64,000 nt of DNA from Pyricularia pennisetigena (taxonomy: Eukaryota; Ascomycota; Sordariomycetes; Magnaporthales; Pyriculariaceae): assembly GCF_004337985.1 (NCBI RefSeq), contig NC_043744.1, positions 1,602,816 to 1,666,815 on the forward strand. The letters are read 5' to 3'. Below the pieces are notes generated by a model. The model did not search any database, was not told the DNA's origin, and saw only the letters and a program-made list of their open reading frames with translations. The translations under genes and the position numbers were made by a program. Positions 1 to 9,751 of this stretch are shown here, piece by piece (positions within the stretch are counted from its first letter, which is position 1; every line of letters starts with the position of its first letter).

Positions 1-286
1 GGGGGTGATAAACCTTACTTGAGTAATGCCAAGTCATGCCGGATGTTTTGGTGATGATCCCTGTGGCACTGTGCTGCAAGGGTCCAGCCGTTAAGGGGGG
101 GAGGGACCCTCCTCTGCAACCGCGGCAGGCGATTATTTGTGGACTAAGCCATTGGCTATCTTACCAAAGGGTGGCCGTCGCTATGTGCAGCTTACATCAA
201 CAGGCGCCAAACAGCTCTCTGCTGCACCTCCCTCAGCAACCACTCAACAGTAACAAGTCAAGACCAGCTCAACCAGGAAAACACTC
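1..286. other. Upstream region of the first cluster gene
   Basis: No coding region is supported here. The plus-strand gene starting at 287 must use this stretch, and sequence left of the window, as promoter and leader. I see no clear TATA box or recognised operator. A short open frame at 36-314 overlaps the gene start in another frame and shows no protein character. Confidence 0.5.
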
Positions 287-1063
287 ATGTCTTATGCGTA
301 CTACGACCGGCTGATAGCCGCTTTCGCAGCCGACAATGGCACCCTTCAGTGGTCGAGCCTGACGCACTCGACCATCGGCATGATCCAGTACGTCTACTAC
401 ATCTACCTTAGCCACGTCGACGGCCTAGGCCCGCTGCCGCTCTGGATACACCTCTTCCACCTCGCCCACGACGGCATCTGGGCCTACATCATGTTCCAGG
501 AGGCGCCCCGGTACGACTACCATCCGTACTTTACGTCCATGGCAAAGGGACTCGTCGTCTGGAGCATCTTGGAAGTGTACTGCATCTACCGCGCCATCGT
601 CTACGAGCGAGAGGGACTCTTTAGCGACGACGACGACAACAACAACGGCAAGATCAAAAAGAAGAACAAGAAGAATAAGAAGGCCAAAACCAGCAAAAGA
701 CCCAGCAAGACGATGGCGTGCATGCACAGCTTCATCATCTTCTTCACCTTCTTCTGCCTCGTCCTGACCATCATCTACATGGTCGGCAGGGAGTCCTTCC
801 CGCACTGGACGCTGCTGGCCAAGATACTCGCGTGCACCGGGGCGGGCGGCACGTGGATGCAGCGGGGCACTCGGAGGGGCACGAGGATGAGCCTGGCGCT
901 CCTGTCCGTGTTCGACTCCATAACGTGCTTCTGGCCCTACTCGAGATGGGTGCTCGTCTGGCCCGAGGTGTTTGACAACCCGGCGTACTACCTCACCGGC
1001 GTCTGCTGTACGCTTTCGTCTCTGTTCAATGTGTACGTCTTGACCCAGTTGCCAAAGGCTTGA
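287..1063 (+). CDS. Polytopic membrane protein, possible PaxB/Pyr4-type terpene cyclase relative
   Basis: A single-exon gene of 258 residues that reads as an integral membrane protein. Hydrophobic segments lie near residues 30-45, 50-70, 85-105, 146-166, 173-188, 203-220 and 233-253. A highly charged linker (residues about 113-141, Asp/Asn then Lys rich) splits the helices. Fungal membrane terpene cyclases of the PaxB/AtmB/Pyr4 type are about 240 residues with seven helices, an acidic residue near position 63 in a W-E-x-x-Y type helix, and an R-W-x-x-W-P-E segment. Here Asp62 sits in HLAHDGIWAY and residues 220-229 read RWVLVWPEVF, matching that layout. The second acidic residue expected in the last helix is not obvious. 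It lies at the left end of the terpenoid cluster. The membrane topology is well supported. The cyclase kinship is an inference, and the protein could be a non-catalytic cluster protein. Confidence 0.6.
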   Translation: MSYAYYDRLIAAFAADNGTLQWSSLTHSTIGMIQYVYYIYLSHVDGLGPLPLWIHLFHLAHDGIWAYIMFQEAPRYDYHPYFTSMAKGLVVWSILEVYCIYRAIVYEREGLFSDDDDNNNGKIKKKNKKNKKAKTSKRPSKTMACMHSFIIFFTFFCLVLTIIYMVGRESFPHWTLLAKILACTGAGGTWMQRGTRRGTRMSLALLSVFDSITCFWPYSRWVLVWPEVFDNPAYYLTGVCCTLSSLFNVYVLTQLPKA

Positions 1064-1180
1064 GGTTGGTTGGATGGAGGGATATTTGGCCTTGATTGTG
1101 GAGATGTGGGGGGCCATTGGTTGAGGTTGGTGGAGGGAGGATATTTGGCCTTGATTGTGGAAATATGGGGGATGGGGTAT
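1062..1180. repeat. Imperfect 61-base tandem duplication in the 3' flank of the first gene
   Basis: Two copies of a G-rich unit start at 1062 and 1123. Both begin GAGGTTGG and share the core ATATTTGGCCTTGATTGTGG. The first copy covers the stop codon region of the membrane protein gene, and the second lies in the gap before the convergent P450 gene. A few small insertions and substitutions separate the copies. Confidence 0.75.
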
Positions 1181-1299
1181 TGGGAATGGTTTGATCAATA
1201 AAAGTTTGCCTGGTAATCAATGTGCGTAGAGATTCGGGAGTGTCTGCTATTTGGTGCAAGTTGCAACTGATACATGAGTTTGTCTTTGACTTCTGAGTT

Positions 1300-3202
1300 C
1301 TAACGAACAACATCCTTCAACCTCAACCAAAGCGGACCCTTCTCCCACAAGTGCCACAGATTCTGGCTGCCCAGCCAATCCCCCTCGGTGGCGTTCTCAA
1401 AATCATACTGCCAGACCAGCCTGGCGATGACGAGCTTGATCTCGAGGTACGCCAGGTTCCTGGCGATGCAGGCCCTGGGCCCGACCGAGAACGGCTGCGA
1501 CGCGTCCCGCCGGTCGTTTGCAAACTCGCCCTCGTCGCCGTCGCCCAGCCACCTCTCGGGCACAAAGTCTTCCGGCCGGTGGAAGTTGAGGCGGCTGCGG
1601 GCCACGGCGTACTTGGGCACGCTGACCACCGTGTCCGCGGGCAGGTGGTCGCCGTCGACCGTGGCGCCGCCGCGAGGCACGATGCGGTAGTGAGGCTGCG
1701 CCAGCGGTGGGTACACCCGGAGAGCCTCCTCGACGCACGCGAGGAGGTACCTGCACGAGTTGACCCCCGTAGAGGTGATTTGGTCGGCGGAGCTGAAGGT
1801 CGACCGCACTTCGGCCGTGAGCTTCTTGAGGACCTGGGGGTTCTGGCTCAGGAACCATGTAAGTCCTGCAGGTGGATGGTTTTTTTTTTTAAGTAGCAAA
1901 CTTTGTTAGCTTTTGATTTCTGGCGAGTCGAGGAGATGCTCAAGAGGGATACTGACCCGACAATGCCGTCGCCGTGGTTTCACTCCCGGCTCCGATGAGA
2001 AGGATGGAGTTGCCTTCGAGTTGGTTCATGGACATTTTCCCATTGTTGTATGCCTCGACCATCTTTGCTGTAAAGTCTGTAATGGTTGGCTGGATCGAAA
2101 GCCGATGTTTGATTTTTTCCTGGAAAAACCATTAGCGATGATCAAACCAAAGTTTTCTGGTTTGAATCCCAGCCATCTGAACCCATTTCTAGAACCCTGA
2201 ACTTACCGATTGCAAAGCGCTGGCTCTTTTTCTGTCTTTTCTCAACTTGGAAGGAATCAAGAGCAATGCGACTGGGATTCTCAAAAGGCGCGGGATGGGG
2301 AGCATGACCTGACCATAGATCAACAGTTTTCCAAATGAGATGAAGAGCTTGATCCAGTCGTGCAGAGATGAGGTTCTGAGACAGTCAAATGATTCACCAT
2401 ATGCTATACCCCCAAGTTCTCAGATGTGAGCGCACACGTACACATACACAAACACAAGCCAGAGAAAAGCAGATTCTACTCACTGAGAAATCCAATAAAG
2501 TCAAAGGTCAAATACTGTGCACGCGCGCGCGCCAAAAACCGTCAGCATCTCACCAGTTGGAAAGACTCCCTTCGGAGAAAGACGTACATTGTACCAATCG
2601 ACCACATTTACCGGGCTGGAACCACCTTTGGACTCCCGTGCTATTCCCGCAAACATCCAATCGACGTACTGCTTGAGCACCGACTCCTGCCCCTTCAGCG
2701 CCGTCTCGGAGAAGCCATGGGCAAACAGTCTCCGGACGTAGCCGTGATATTGCCTATCGGCATTGTGAAGCGTCGGCTCTTCGAACACGGCGGACGCGAA
2801 TGCCTGCTTGCTGAATTCGGGGCGACCGGACGGCTGGTGGCCGTAGATCTCCTTCCACTGCTTGGCGTTGATGTACGACAGTCCGTTGGGCGTGGTCCTC
2901 ACCACGGGCCCGTACTTTTCGTGTGCTTCGTGGATGTGAGCGTATGCCTTGCCGCTGAGATAGGCCCTCATGAGCCATAGGTGAGTGGCTGCGGCCAAGC
3001 GAGGCCCGGGGTATTTGGCGAGCGGGTGAAAGTAGAGGTTGTAGATGCAGAGAAGGGCGTAGTAGATCAAGGTCTATGCCGTCATTAGCAAGTCGTTCAT
3101 GCATCACCGAGAAATCTGACCTACTATCGCGAGAGCTACCGCCGGAAGCTTGAACAGATTTTGAAGGGTAAAGGCGCTAAAAGGCGCTGCCAAAGCTGCC
3201 AT
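1300..3202 (-). CDS. Cytochrome P450 monooxygenase (P450 A of the cluster)
   Basis: Six exons on the minus strand close in phase to 506 residues: 3125-3202, 2588-3073, 2484-2514, 2207-2403, 1957-2119 and 1300-1865. The N-terminus carries a membrane anchor (about residues 19-38) followed by the proline-rich hinge HPLAKYPGPR. Catalytic landmarks are the I-helix oxygen motif AGSETT (308-313), the K-helix EEALR (ExxR at 365-368), a PERW meander motif and the heme loop FSVGPRACIA with ligand Cys near 451. The Gly usually found two residues after Cys is Ala here. The fold and hinge resemble fungal CYP64/CYP65-type (isotrichodermin hydroxylase-like) enzymes of the ER membrane. It is convergent with the membrane protein gene and divergent from the adenylation enzyme, so a shared promoter at 3203-4190 is likely. 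The likely role is oxidation of the cluster's terpene scaffold; the substrate is unknown. Confidence 0.93.
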
Positions 3203-4190
3203 AATTTTTGATTCTCCCATTGTTCACAAAGCGGGCTGTTCATTCGCAGATACTACTGTTCAAATGAAATGAAATGAAATCAAATCAAATCAAATCAAGA
3301 TGGGCAGCTGTAGAATTGTATTCTGGTCTCCTCGTTATTTTTCCTTTAGACTTCTTGTGGCACTCGAACAAGATCACAACTACTGCATTGTTTTTACCAC
3401 AGATTGCAAGGCGCCTTCCAAGTTCCAACTCTGCCCTGTGGGATAATACCTCGAGCCTCGACTCGCCGAAACCAAGCATTATCCCCTGCTGATCATGGAG
3501 AACGGAGAATTTGTCAAGCGGGGCTCCCAAGGTTCATGAGGAACGCTGCATGCACAAGGGTCATACATTGCCAGGAAGGAGGCCCGAGTCACCATACTCC
3601 GTATACGTAAAGCACTTACGGCCTGAGCCCCTGTCGGCTTTATATTTACCACATAAAGAAGGTTACAAGGCATATGCGTAACTGACACAGTTAAGTACGA
3701 CTGGTATTGGCTTTCTTATTTTGCCATGGAAATCCAACCTTGGTCGATACTTGGCCGGATCCGCCCCAGTTATTTTCTTACATGGTGTTGAATTTGCTTA
3801 TTCTTACCCGGTATGTGGCTCCGCTACTCCGTTACAACTTGTCCAACAAACATCTTGGCATCATCCACAATCCGCCTCAGGTGTCTACATGTACAATTAG
3901 TTTACGTTTACTGTCCCCTTTGGAGGAAGCCACGTCGTCTGATAACGGTGACGGGCTGCGACGGACGTTATGTTTATGTTTTGACAGGGAAGTGAGAATT
4001 GACAATATATAAAATCAAATACTTACTTGGTCAACTATCGCAACCGTCCAGCAGTTTGGGGTCAAATCCTGGTGATAGTGCAATACCGCGTTTCTTTTTT
4101 TTTTTGTTTCTTTTTTTTTCTTGCCTTTTCAAGATCAAACATCACCAAAAATAACCAACCTCGGAAAAAAAAACAAAAACCCACGCTTTC
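3203..4190. promoter_or_regulatory. Divergent promoter between P450 A and the adenylation enzyme
   Basis: About 1 kb separates two divergently transcribed cluster genes, so both promoters lie here. Short open frames in it have no protein character. It contains a pentanucleotide repeat near P450 A and pyrimidine-rich and A-rich runs (about 4094-4180) just before the adenylation start. I could not identify a specific transcription-factor site. Confidence 0.55.
3261..3300. repeat. AAATG/AAATC pentanucleotide microsatellite
   Basis: About three AAATG units are followed by about four AAATC units. The tract lies 59-98 bases upstream of the P450 A start codon, so it may fall in that gene's leader or core promoter. 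Confidence 0.85.
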
Positions 4191-5951
4191 ATGATGAGCA
4201 GTCAAGGCAGTCCCTCCCCCATCGACATGGCGGCCGAGATGGACCAAACCCTTCTACCAGACCGTCTCGAGCAGCTCGCAGCGCAGGAGCCAGACCGCAT
4301 CTGGGTCTCGTATGCAGTGAGCCAAGACGTTGCTCAAGACGGCTTCCGCGACGTTACGCTGGCGCAGTACGCCAGGGCGGTGGACCGCATGGCGTGGCAC
4401 ATAGAGCGCACGATAGGGAGGAGCTCGACGTTTGAGACGTTTCTGTACTTTGGCCTCACGGACGTCAGGTACGCCATCGTCCTCTTGTCGGCCGTCAAGA
4501 CGGGCCGCAAGGTCCTCTTCTGCTCGCACTTCAACAGCACCTACCTGAACCAGACGGTCTGCGAGAGGACCGAGTGCGGCATCCTCCTCCACTCGGAGGG
4601 CGTCGAGTCCACCATCGAACCACTCCTGCAGGCCAGGCCCATGAAGGCTGTCCGGGTCCCTACCCTCGAGTCCCTGGTGGACCCCGAGGGCGAGGTGGAG
4701 CGGTACCCTTACGGCAAAGAGTTCGCGGTTGGGGTCGACGAACCCATGTTTGTGACCCACACGTCTGGGACCACGGGCCTCCCCAAACCCGTCACCATGA
4801 CCCAGCGCTCGCTCGTCGTCGCCAGCGCCTGGGACAAGGTTCCAGACCTGGACGGCAGGCCGCCCGTGGAGAAGCTCATGCGAAACGGCCGCCGCTGCTT
4901 CATGGGCTTCCCGCTGTTCCAGTTCTCTGGCGTGGCCAGCGGCCTGTGGGAGGTCTTGTACCGCGGCAAGACGCTCGTGCTCCCCTGCAGCCAGCCCGGC
5001 TGGGCTCCCCCGGCCACCTTTGAGCAGCTGTTTGAGCACGGTGACTTTGACTGCTTCATCGGCATCCCCTACTACCTCGAACTCGTGGTCAAGTCGCCCC
5101 GGATCATGGACATGGTCAGGGACAGGCTCAAGTACATCATGTACGGCGGGGCGACGCTCAACCCCAGCACCGGCCACAAGCTGGCCGCGCTCTGCCCCTT
5201 CTTCAGCTGCTTCGGGTCGACGGAGAGCGGCGTCGCGTTCACGCACCTGACCGAGCGCCAGGACTGGGCCTGGTTCTGCTTCAACGAGGACCAGAGCGGC
5301 ATCGTCTGGGAGAAGCAGGAGATCCAAGGCGTGGAGGAGGGTGGCGCGGGCGTCTACGAGATGACGTACGTCAAGAACCCGCTGGTGGCCAAGTCGCAGC
5401 CCATCTTTTGGCACACGGACCGCGGCGACACCATCCACACCGCCGACCTGTTCGTCAAGCACCCGGCCAAGGAGCACCTGTGGCGGTACTACGCGCGCAA
5501 GGACGACATGGTGGTGACCAAGTACGGTTGGAACATCAACCCGGTCATGGTGGAATGCGAGATCGCCCGCCACCCGTCGGTCAAGGCGGTCGTGGCGGGT
5601 GGCGCGGGTAGGGAGGCCATCTTCGCCATAGTGGAGCTCGTCGAGTCGGACGAGGCGCCAGAGCAGACGCTGGACAGGGTCTGGGCCGCCGTCGAGCACG
5701 AGACCAACGCCAAGCTGGACAAGATTGCGCAGCTCAGCAAGGAGAGGATCATCCTGGCAGACGCCAAGAACAAGCCCCTCCCGTTGACGCCCAAGGGAAA
5801 CGTCGTGAGGAGGCCGGCCCTGAAGCTGTACGAGGACGAGATTGAAGAAATGTACAAGCGCACGGCCGACCCGACTGTAGGGTGGGCAACCTCCAAAAGA
5901 AGGGGGCAGTGGGCTGATTCCTTGGTCTCCACCAAAGGCGCCGTACATTGA
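4191..5951 (+). CDS. Stand-alone adenylate-forming enzyme (NRPS-like A domain)
   Basis: A single exon of 586 residues in the ANL superfamily, which activates a carboxylic acid with ATP to an acyl-adenylate. Core motifs are present in order: A3 TSGTTGLPKP (191-200), FPLFQFSG (240-247), YGGATLN (318-324), A5 FGSTESG (341-347), A7 HTADLF (416-421), the A8 hinge RKDDM (436-440) and A10 PLTPKGNVVR (531-540) with the catalytic Lys near 535. The N-terminal layout resembles the A domain of fungal adenylate-forming reductases rather than classic acyl-CoA ligases. Those proteins continue into thiolation and reductase domains. This one stops about 50 residues after A10, with neither domain present. An internal Met at residue 13 could also serve as start. 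It lies between two P450 genes, which suggests it activates an acid used in the terpenoid pathway. The acceptor could be CoA, a carrier protein elsewhere, or a hydroxyl group. The substrate is unknown. Confidence 0.9.
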   Translation: MMSSQGSPSPIDMAAEMDQTLLPDRLEQLAAQEPDRIWVSYAVSQDVAQDGFRDVTLAQYARAVDRMAWHIERTIGRSSTFETFLYFGLTDVRYAIVLLSAVKTGRKVLFCSHFNSTYLNQTVCERTECGILLHSEGVESTIEPLLQARPMKAVRVPTLESLVDPEGEVERYPYGKEFAVGVDEPMFVTHTSGTTGLPKPVTMTQRSLVVASAWDKVPDLDGRPPVEKLMRNGRRCFMGFPLFQFSGVASGLWEVLYRGKTLVLPCSQPGWAPPATFEQLFEHGDFDCFIGIPYYLELVVKSPRIMDMVRDRLKYIMYGGATLNPSTGHKLAALCPFFSCFGSTESGVAFTHLTERQDWAWFCFNEDQSGIVWEKQEIQGVEEGGAGVYEMTYVKNPLVAKSQPIFWHTDRGDTIHTADLFVKHPAKEHLWRYYARKDDMVVTKYGWNINPVMVECEIARHPSVKAVVAGGAGREAIFAIVELVESDEAPEQTLDRVWAAVEHETNAKLDKIAQLSKERIILADAKNKPLPLTPKGNVVRRPALKLYEDEIEEMYKRTADPTVGWATSKRRGQWADSLVSTKGAVH

Positions 5952-6699
5952 TCCGACCGCCAGGTTTGCAGAAATAGATACAATTTAGGGTTAGAAGTTA
6001 GATCAGGCGCTGGGACAAGGGACGTAGGGAAAGGTCGCTTGGATCTATTCAATCTCTAGGAAAGATTTTTTTTTCTTTTTTTTTTTTTTTCTTGTGCAAC
6101 AGATTTGCAAAACTTGGACTACTGTAGACCAGACTACTGTAGATTCTCATGTCGATCCCGAACTATGCTTGAATAGAGATTCCTTGGCAAACCCTTAATC
6201 AGGCATTCGGGACAACGCAATGGGGTGACCGGGAGTAAGCGAGCACCTAATAAAGGTGGGGTGCGACTATACAGATACTACAGTAGATCCTGGCCAGCCT
6301 AGGCTCAGTCAGGGATCACAGCTTACTGTACAATTGGTCACGTACAAACCCTTTGCAAACCTGATTTTGTGGCGGCAGAAGTTATTTTCCTTTTCCCGAT
6401 TCGACACCAGTCAGCCCAGAATCGCGGGGGCCATCCTGGATCAAACCTAGTCCAGTCTAGATCTTACCTCTTGGAGATCACAGGGTTTGGAGATATGAGG
6501 TGCTGGAAATTGTGACTAAAACAAAGCTTAACCAAGTCATGCAGAAAATCCGCATGAAACAAGAACTACACACTGTAGCAATATCGGCAAAATGCCTTCC
6601 AGAAACTTGTGAATCAGAATCCAAACTCTCCGGCTTGGAGAAACCGGTTTTTTGCAGAGGCATCAAATCTTGTACGCGCTGTCGTGTCAGAAAGAAAAT
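5952..6699. other. Convergent intergenic region with CTACTGTAG palindrome copies
   Basis: This region lies between the 3' ends of the adenylation enzyme and P450 B, so both terminators should be here. A T-rich tract follows at about 6066-6091. A 15-base tandem repeat holds CTACTGTAG at 6119-6127 and 6134-6142, and its reverse complement CTACAGTAG is at 6278-6286. No gene is supported. Confidence 0.6.
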
Positions 6700-8480
6700 T
6701 CAACGCTCACGAGCCCTCAACTTGACCATCAAAGGTGGTTTTTCCCAAAGACCAAATATAGGCTGCTTGTTCCAGTTCGCGCACTCTGGGGCCAGCTCCA
6801 TCTCAAAATTCCATAGCATCTTGATCATGGTCAGACGAATCTCGGCAGTAGCGAGGCTGGCGTCTCAAATGTCAGCGTTATACAAGTAAAAAAAAAAAAA
6901 AAAATGCCGGCCGCTTTTCGGCACTTACTTTTGTCCGATGCAGTTCCGTGGGCCAACCGCAAAGGGCTGGACGGCGCGCCGCCGATCAGAAGCAAAACGC
7001 TCGTCGGCTTCCGGCAGCCACCGCTCTGGGGTAAAGGTGTATGGGTCGGTAAAGTTGGTCTCGGAGTGTCCGGCCGCATACTGCGTAATGGCAACAGCAG
7101 TCTTGTGTTGACAAAAGAAAAAAAAAATCGAATCTCGTCAGCAAACCGCCGCAACCCCCTCATAGGAACCACTCGAACCTCGCTCGCACTTACATTCTCG
7201 GGAAGGCTGATGCCGCGGACGACCGCTCCACCCTCGGGCACCTTTCGTGGCGGCCCGACGGGGATCGGCGGGTACATCCTAAAGGACTCCTGCATGACGG
7301 CGCTGAGGTACGGGAGCCTCTGGATCGAAGCAAAGGTCATCTCCTCTTCGTTGTTGAAGGAACCCCGGATCTCGGCAACCAGCCGCTTGTATACTCGGGC
7401 GTTGCTCAGGACAAAGTAGGTGCACCCCGAGAGGAAGGTAGACGTGGTCTCGCTTCCGGCGAATACCAAAAGGTCGGCGTTGGCGTCGAGCTCCTCCTTG
7501 GAGAGCGCCTGGCCCGTCTCGGCGCCCTTTACAATATAAGACATAAAGTCGGGCCTGTCGGTGCTGGAAGCCAGGCGCTCGCTGGTCCGGTTGACGCTGT
7601 ACTTGAGCCTCGATATCCTGTCTATCACCAGCCGCGGCTTGCACATCACCAAGAGCAGCATGGCCAGGTACTTGACGGCCGGGAGGTAGTCGCCGTTGTT
7701 GGCAATGATGGCGCCCTTTGTGCTCGAGAAGATGGTCGACACCCACGGGTGGTAGTCGCTGGACGCCAGACAGAAAAAGGGCTTTCCAAAGGTCAGGTCG
7801 CCAATGATGTCAAAGATGAGGTAGTTGTACCACTTGACCATGTCCGCCCGGGCGTAGACCGCGCCGTCGTCCTCTTGCTTGGTGATCATGCCCCGCAGCT
7901 TGCCCACCATGTAGTCCACATACGACGTGACGATGGTCTCCTGCTCCCGCAGCGTCTTCTCGGCAAAGGCCGGGGAGAGCATCCTGCGCATGCGCGGGTG
8001 GTTGGTCTGGTCCGCCGTCAAGAGGTCCCGGACGCCGCCCGGCGGCATGGGGTAGAACCTCAGGTCCTTGGGGAACTCCTTGGCGCCGTGGGTCTTGTGG
8101 CCAAAGATGTCCTTCCAGGCGTCCGGGTGGATGAACTGGACCTCGTCGGGCGCGATGCGGAAGACTTCTCCATATTGGTCGTGAAGCTCCTTGATGCGAA
8201 AGACGAGCCGACCTGTGCAGACCCAGTACACGTAGGGAAGACGTGAAAAGCGACAGTAGATGGGCCCTGGTATGCCAGCCAAGGGATCGTTGAGGAGTTG
8301 CAGCAGGACAGAAAATATCCAGAGCCCGAGCTAATTATCGATACTGTTTAGTTTAACTTTTTCTTGGTCACTTGGTAGACTTTGGGCGAGTTTGGTCTTT
8401 ACCGATGCTCCAATGCCATAGCTGAATATGCTAATCCATGATGCTCCCTGGAGGAGACGAAATAGGGATATTAATTCCAT
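6700..8480 (-). CDS. Cytochrome P450 monooxygenase (P450 B of the cluster)
   Basis: Four minus-strand exons close in phase to 514 residues: 8403-8480, 7194-8330, 6929-7101 and 6700-6856. Exon 1 encodes 26 residues that begin the membrane anchor, which continues into exon 2 and ends at a hinge reading LAGIPGP. Landmarks are the I-helix FAGSETTST, the K-helix ESFR (ExxR), a PERW motif and the heme loop FAVGPRNCIG with ligand Cys near 459. It appears fully functional by motif. Like P450 A it resembles CYP65-type fungal enzymes, and its first intron also falls after codon 26 in phase 0, which suggests the two are related. The third intron holds a run of about 17 A (T on the coding strand). It is convergent with the adenylation enzyme and divergent from the terpene synthase. 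Role inferred: oxidation of the terpene product at the ER. Confidence 0.93.
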
Positions 8481-9709
8481 TGCTTCGATAGCTGTTGGGA
8501 AGAGATTTAATCTATGCGCAGCAAGGAAATGGAGTAAGGTTCTGAAAGTAATCAAAGAAAGAAAAGAAAAAGAAAAAGAAAAGTACTATTATGACTCTGG
8601 ATTACCACCGCAGCTCTGTCAAGTTTGCCAGCATAACAAGGAGACAGAAAGAAAGGTAAGTGAATGGACCGCTCGATGGTGGGTCACCTAGGTCCTGTTT
8701 GAATTATCTAGACGTTTTTGTATATGTTGGTCGTCAAAGAGTAGCAAACCCAGGAATTTCCTCACCAAAGAGGTTTTTTTTTTTTTTTTTTTTTGAGCCG
8801 GACTGACTGCTCCAAGTAAGAACCTTGGCCGACCTCCCCTTGCGCAATCCCCTGTCTGTGCTTTTGTTTTTTTTTTATTATTTATTTCTCTTGTTGTGTT
8901 GATTGTACAGTGGTCAATATAGGCTAGTATCATCAGCATGTCCTCCCCCGCCAACCGTCATGTCTATGCCTCCAGTGAGCCCCCTCGCAAGGTTCATTAA
9001 ACATGTATACCGTGAGTAGGTACGGGTGGGACATGAAACCTCGGCCATACCTCAAAAGAACATTTTTCGAGCCTATTTGGAAGGACAACACTCTGAAATA
9101 TCTCCACTCACTTGAGCTCTCTGCCGACTCGTGTACCCGAAGGCCCCCAATCCGTCGTCCCCGAGCCGCACCGGCATTTTTCCCTTTCGGAAGATATGAA
9201 CCTCGGCTACGCTACGGTGCAGTGGATGGATAGTATTGCCCTTGCTACCAATTTCTCCACCGAGACCGTCTTCAGAGGTTCAAACTCAGTGGGTGACAGA
9301 CCAGGGATGTTTTCCTAATTTGGACACTGGTGGATAAGTTTCTTTATCAAAGTGGTCGCAGCGGCCCCATTTCACCCCATCACGGTCCGCTCCCAGACAG
9401 AAATTTTGACATTGAACTCTAAAATGGCAATTTACCAGGTCCACAGCATAGGGCCAAAGCTTAAGGCTTGGACTTTATCCCCGTACTACGGTTGCAGGCA
9501 AAAGAAAAAAAAAAAGAAAAAAAAAGAAAACCACCCCTTGTCACCGTGCATTTGTCGATGTAACTTTCACAACGCTAATTAATTTTGGTATAATCTAGAA
9601 ACTCCCGACCCACAGGTACTTTGTACTTTTTTTCATTTACATGTATCGCAGTTGTTGATTGATTCAACGATTTTCAAACCTGAAATCACAGCCGCGGTCG
9701 ATTTTGTGG

Positions 9710-9751
<42 letters not shown>

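Noticed and set aside
4254..5948. Long minus-strand open frame (564 codons) opposite the adenylation enzyme
   Set aside because: It mirrors the coding strand of a gene with complete adenylation motifs. GC-rich third positions leave the opposite strand open, and its protein is His/Val/Arg rich with no domain.
8938..9318. Possible small gene or gene remnant between P450 B and the terpene synthase
   Set aside because: Fragments such as the frame at 9112-9318 look mildly protein-like, but I could not join them by splice phase to any recognisable motif, and the ends are arbitrary.
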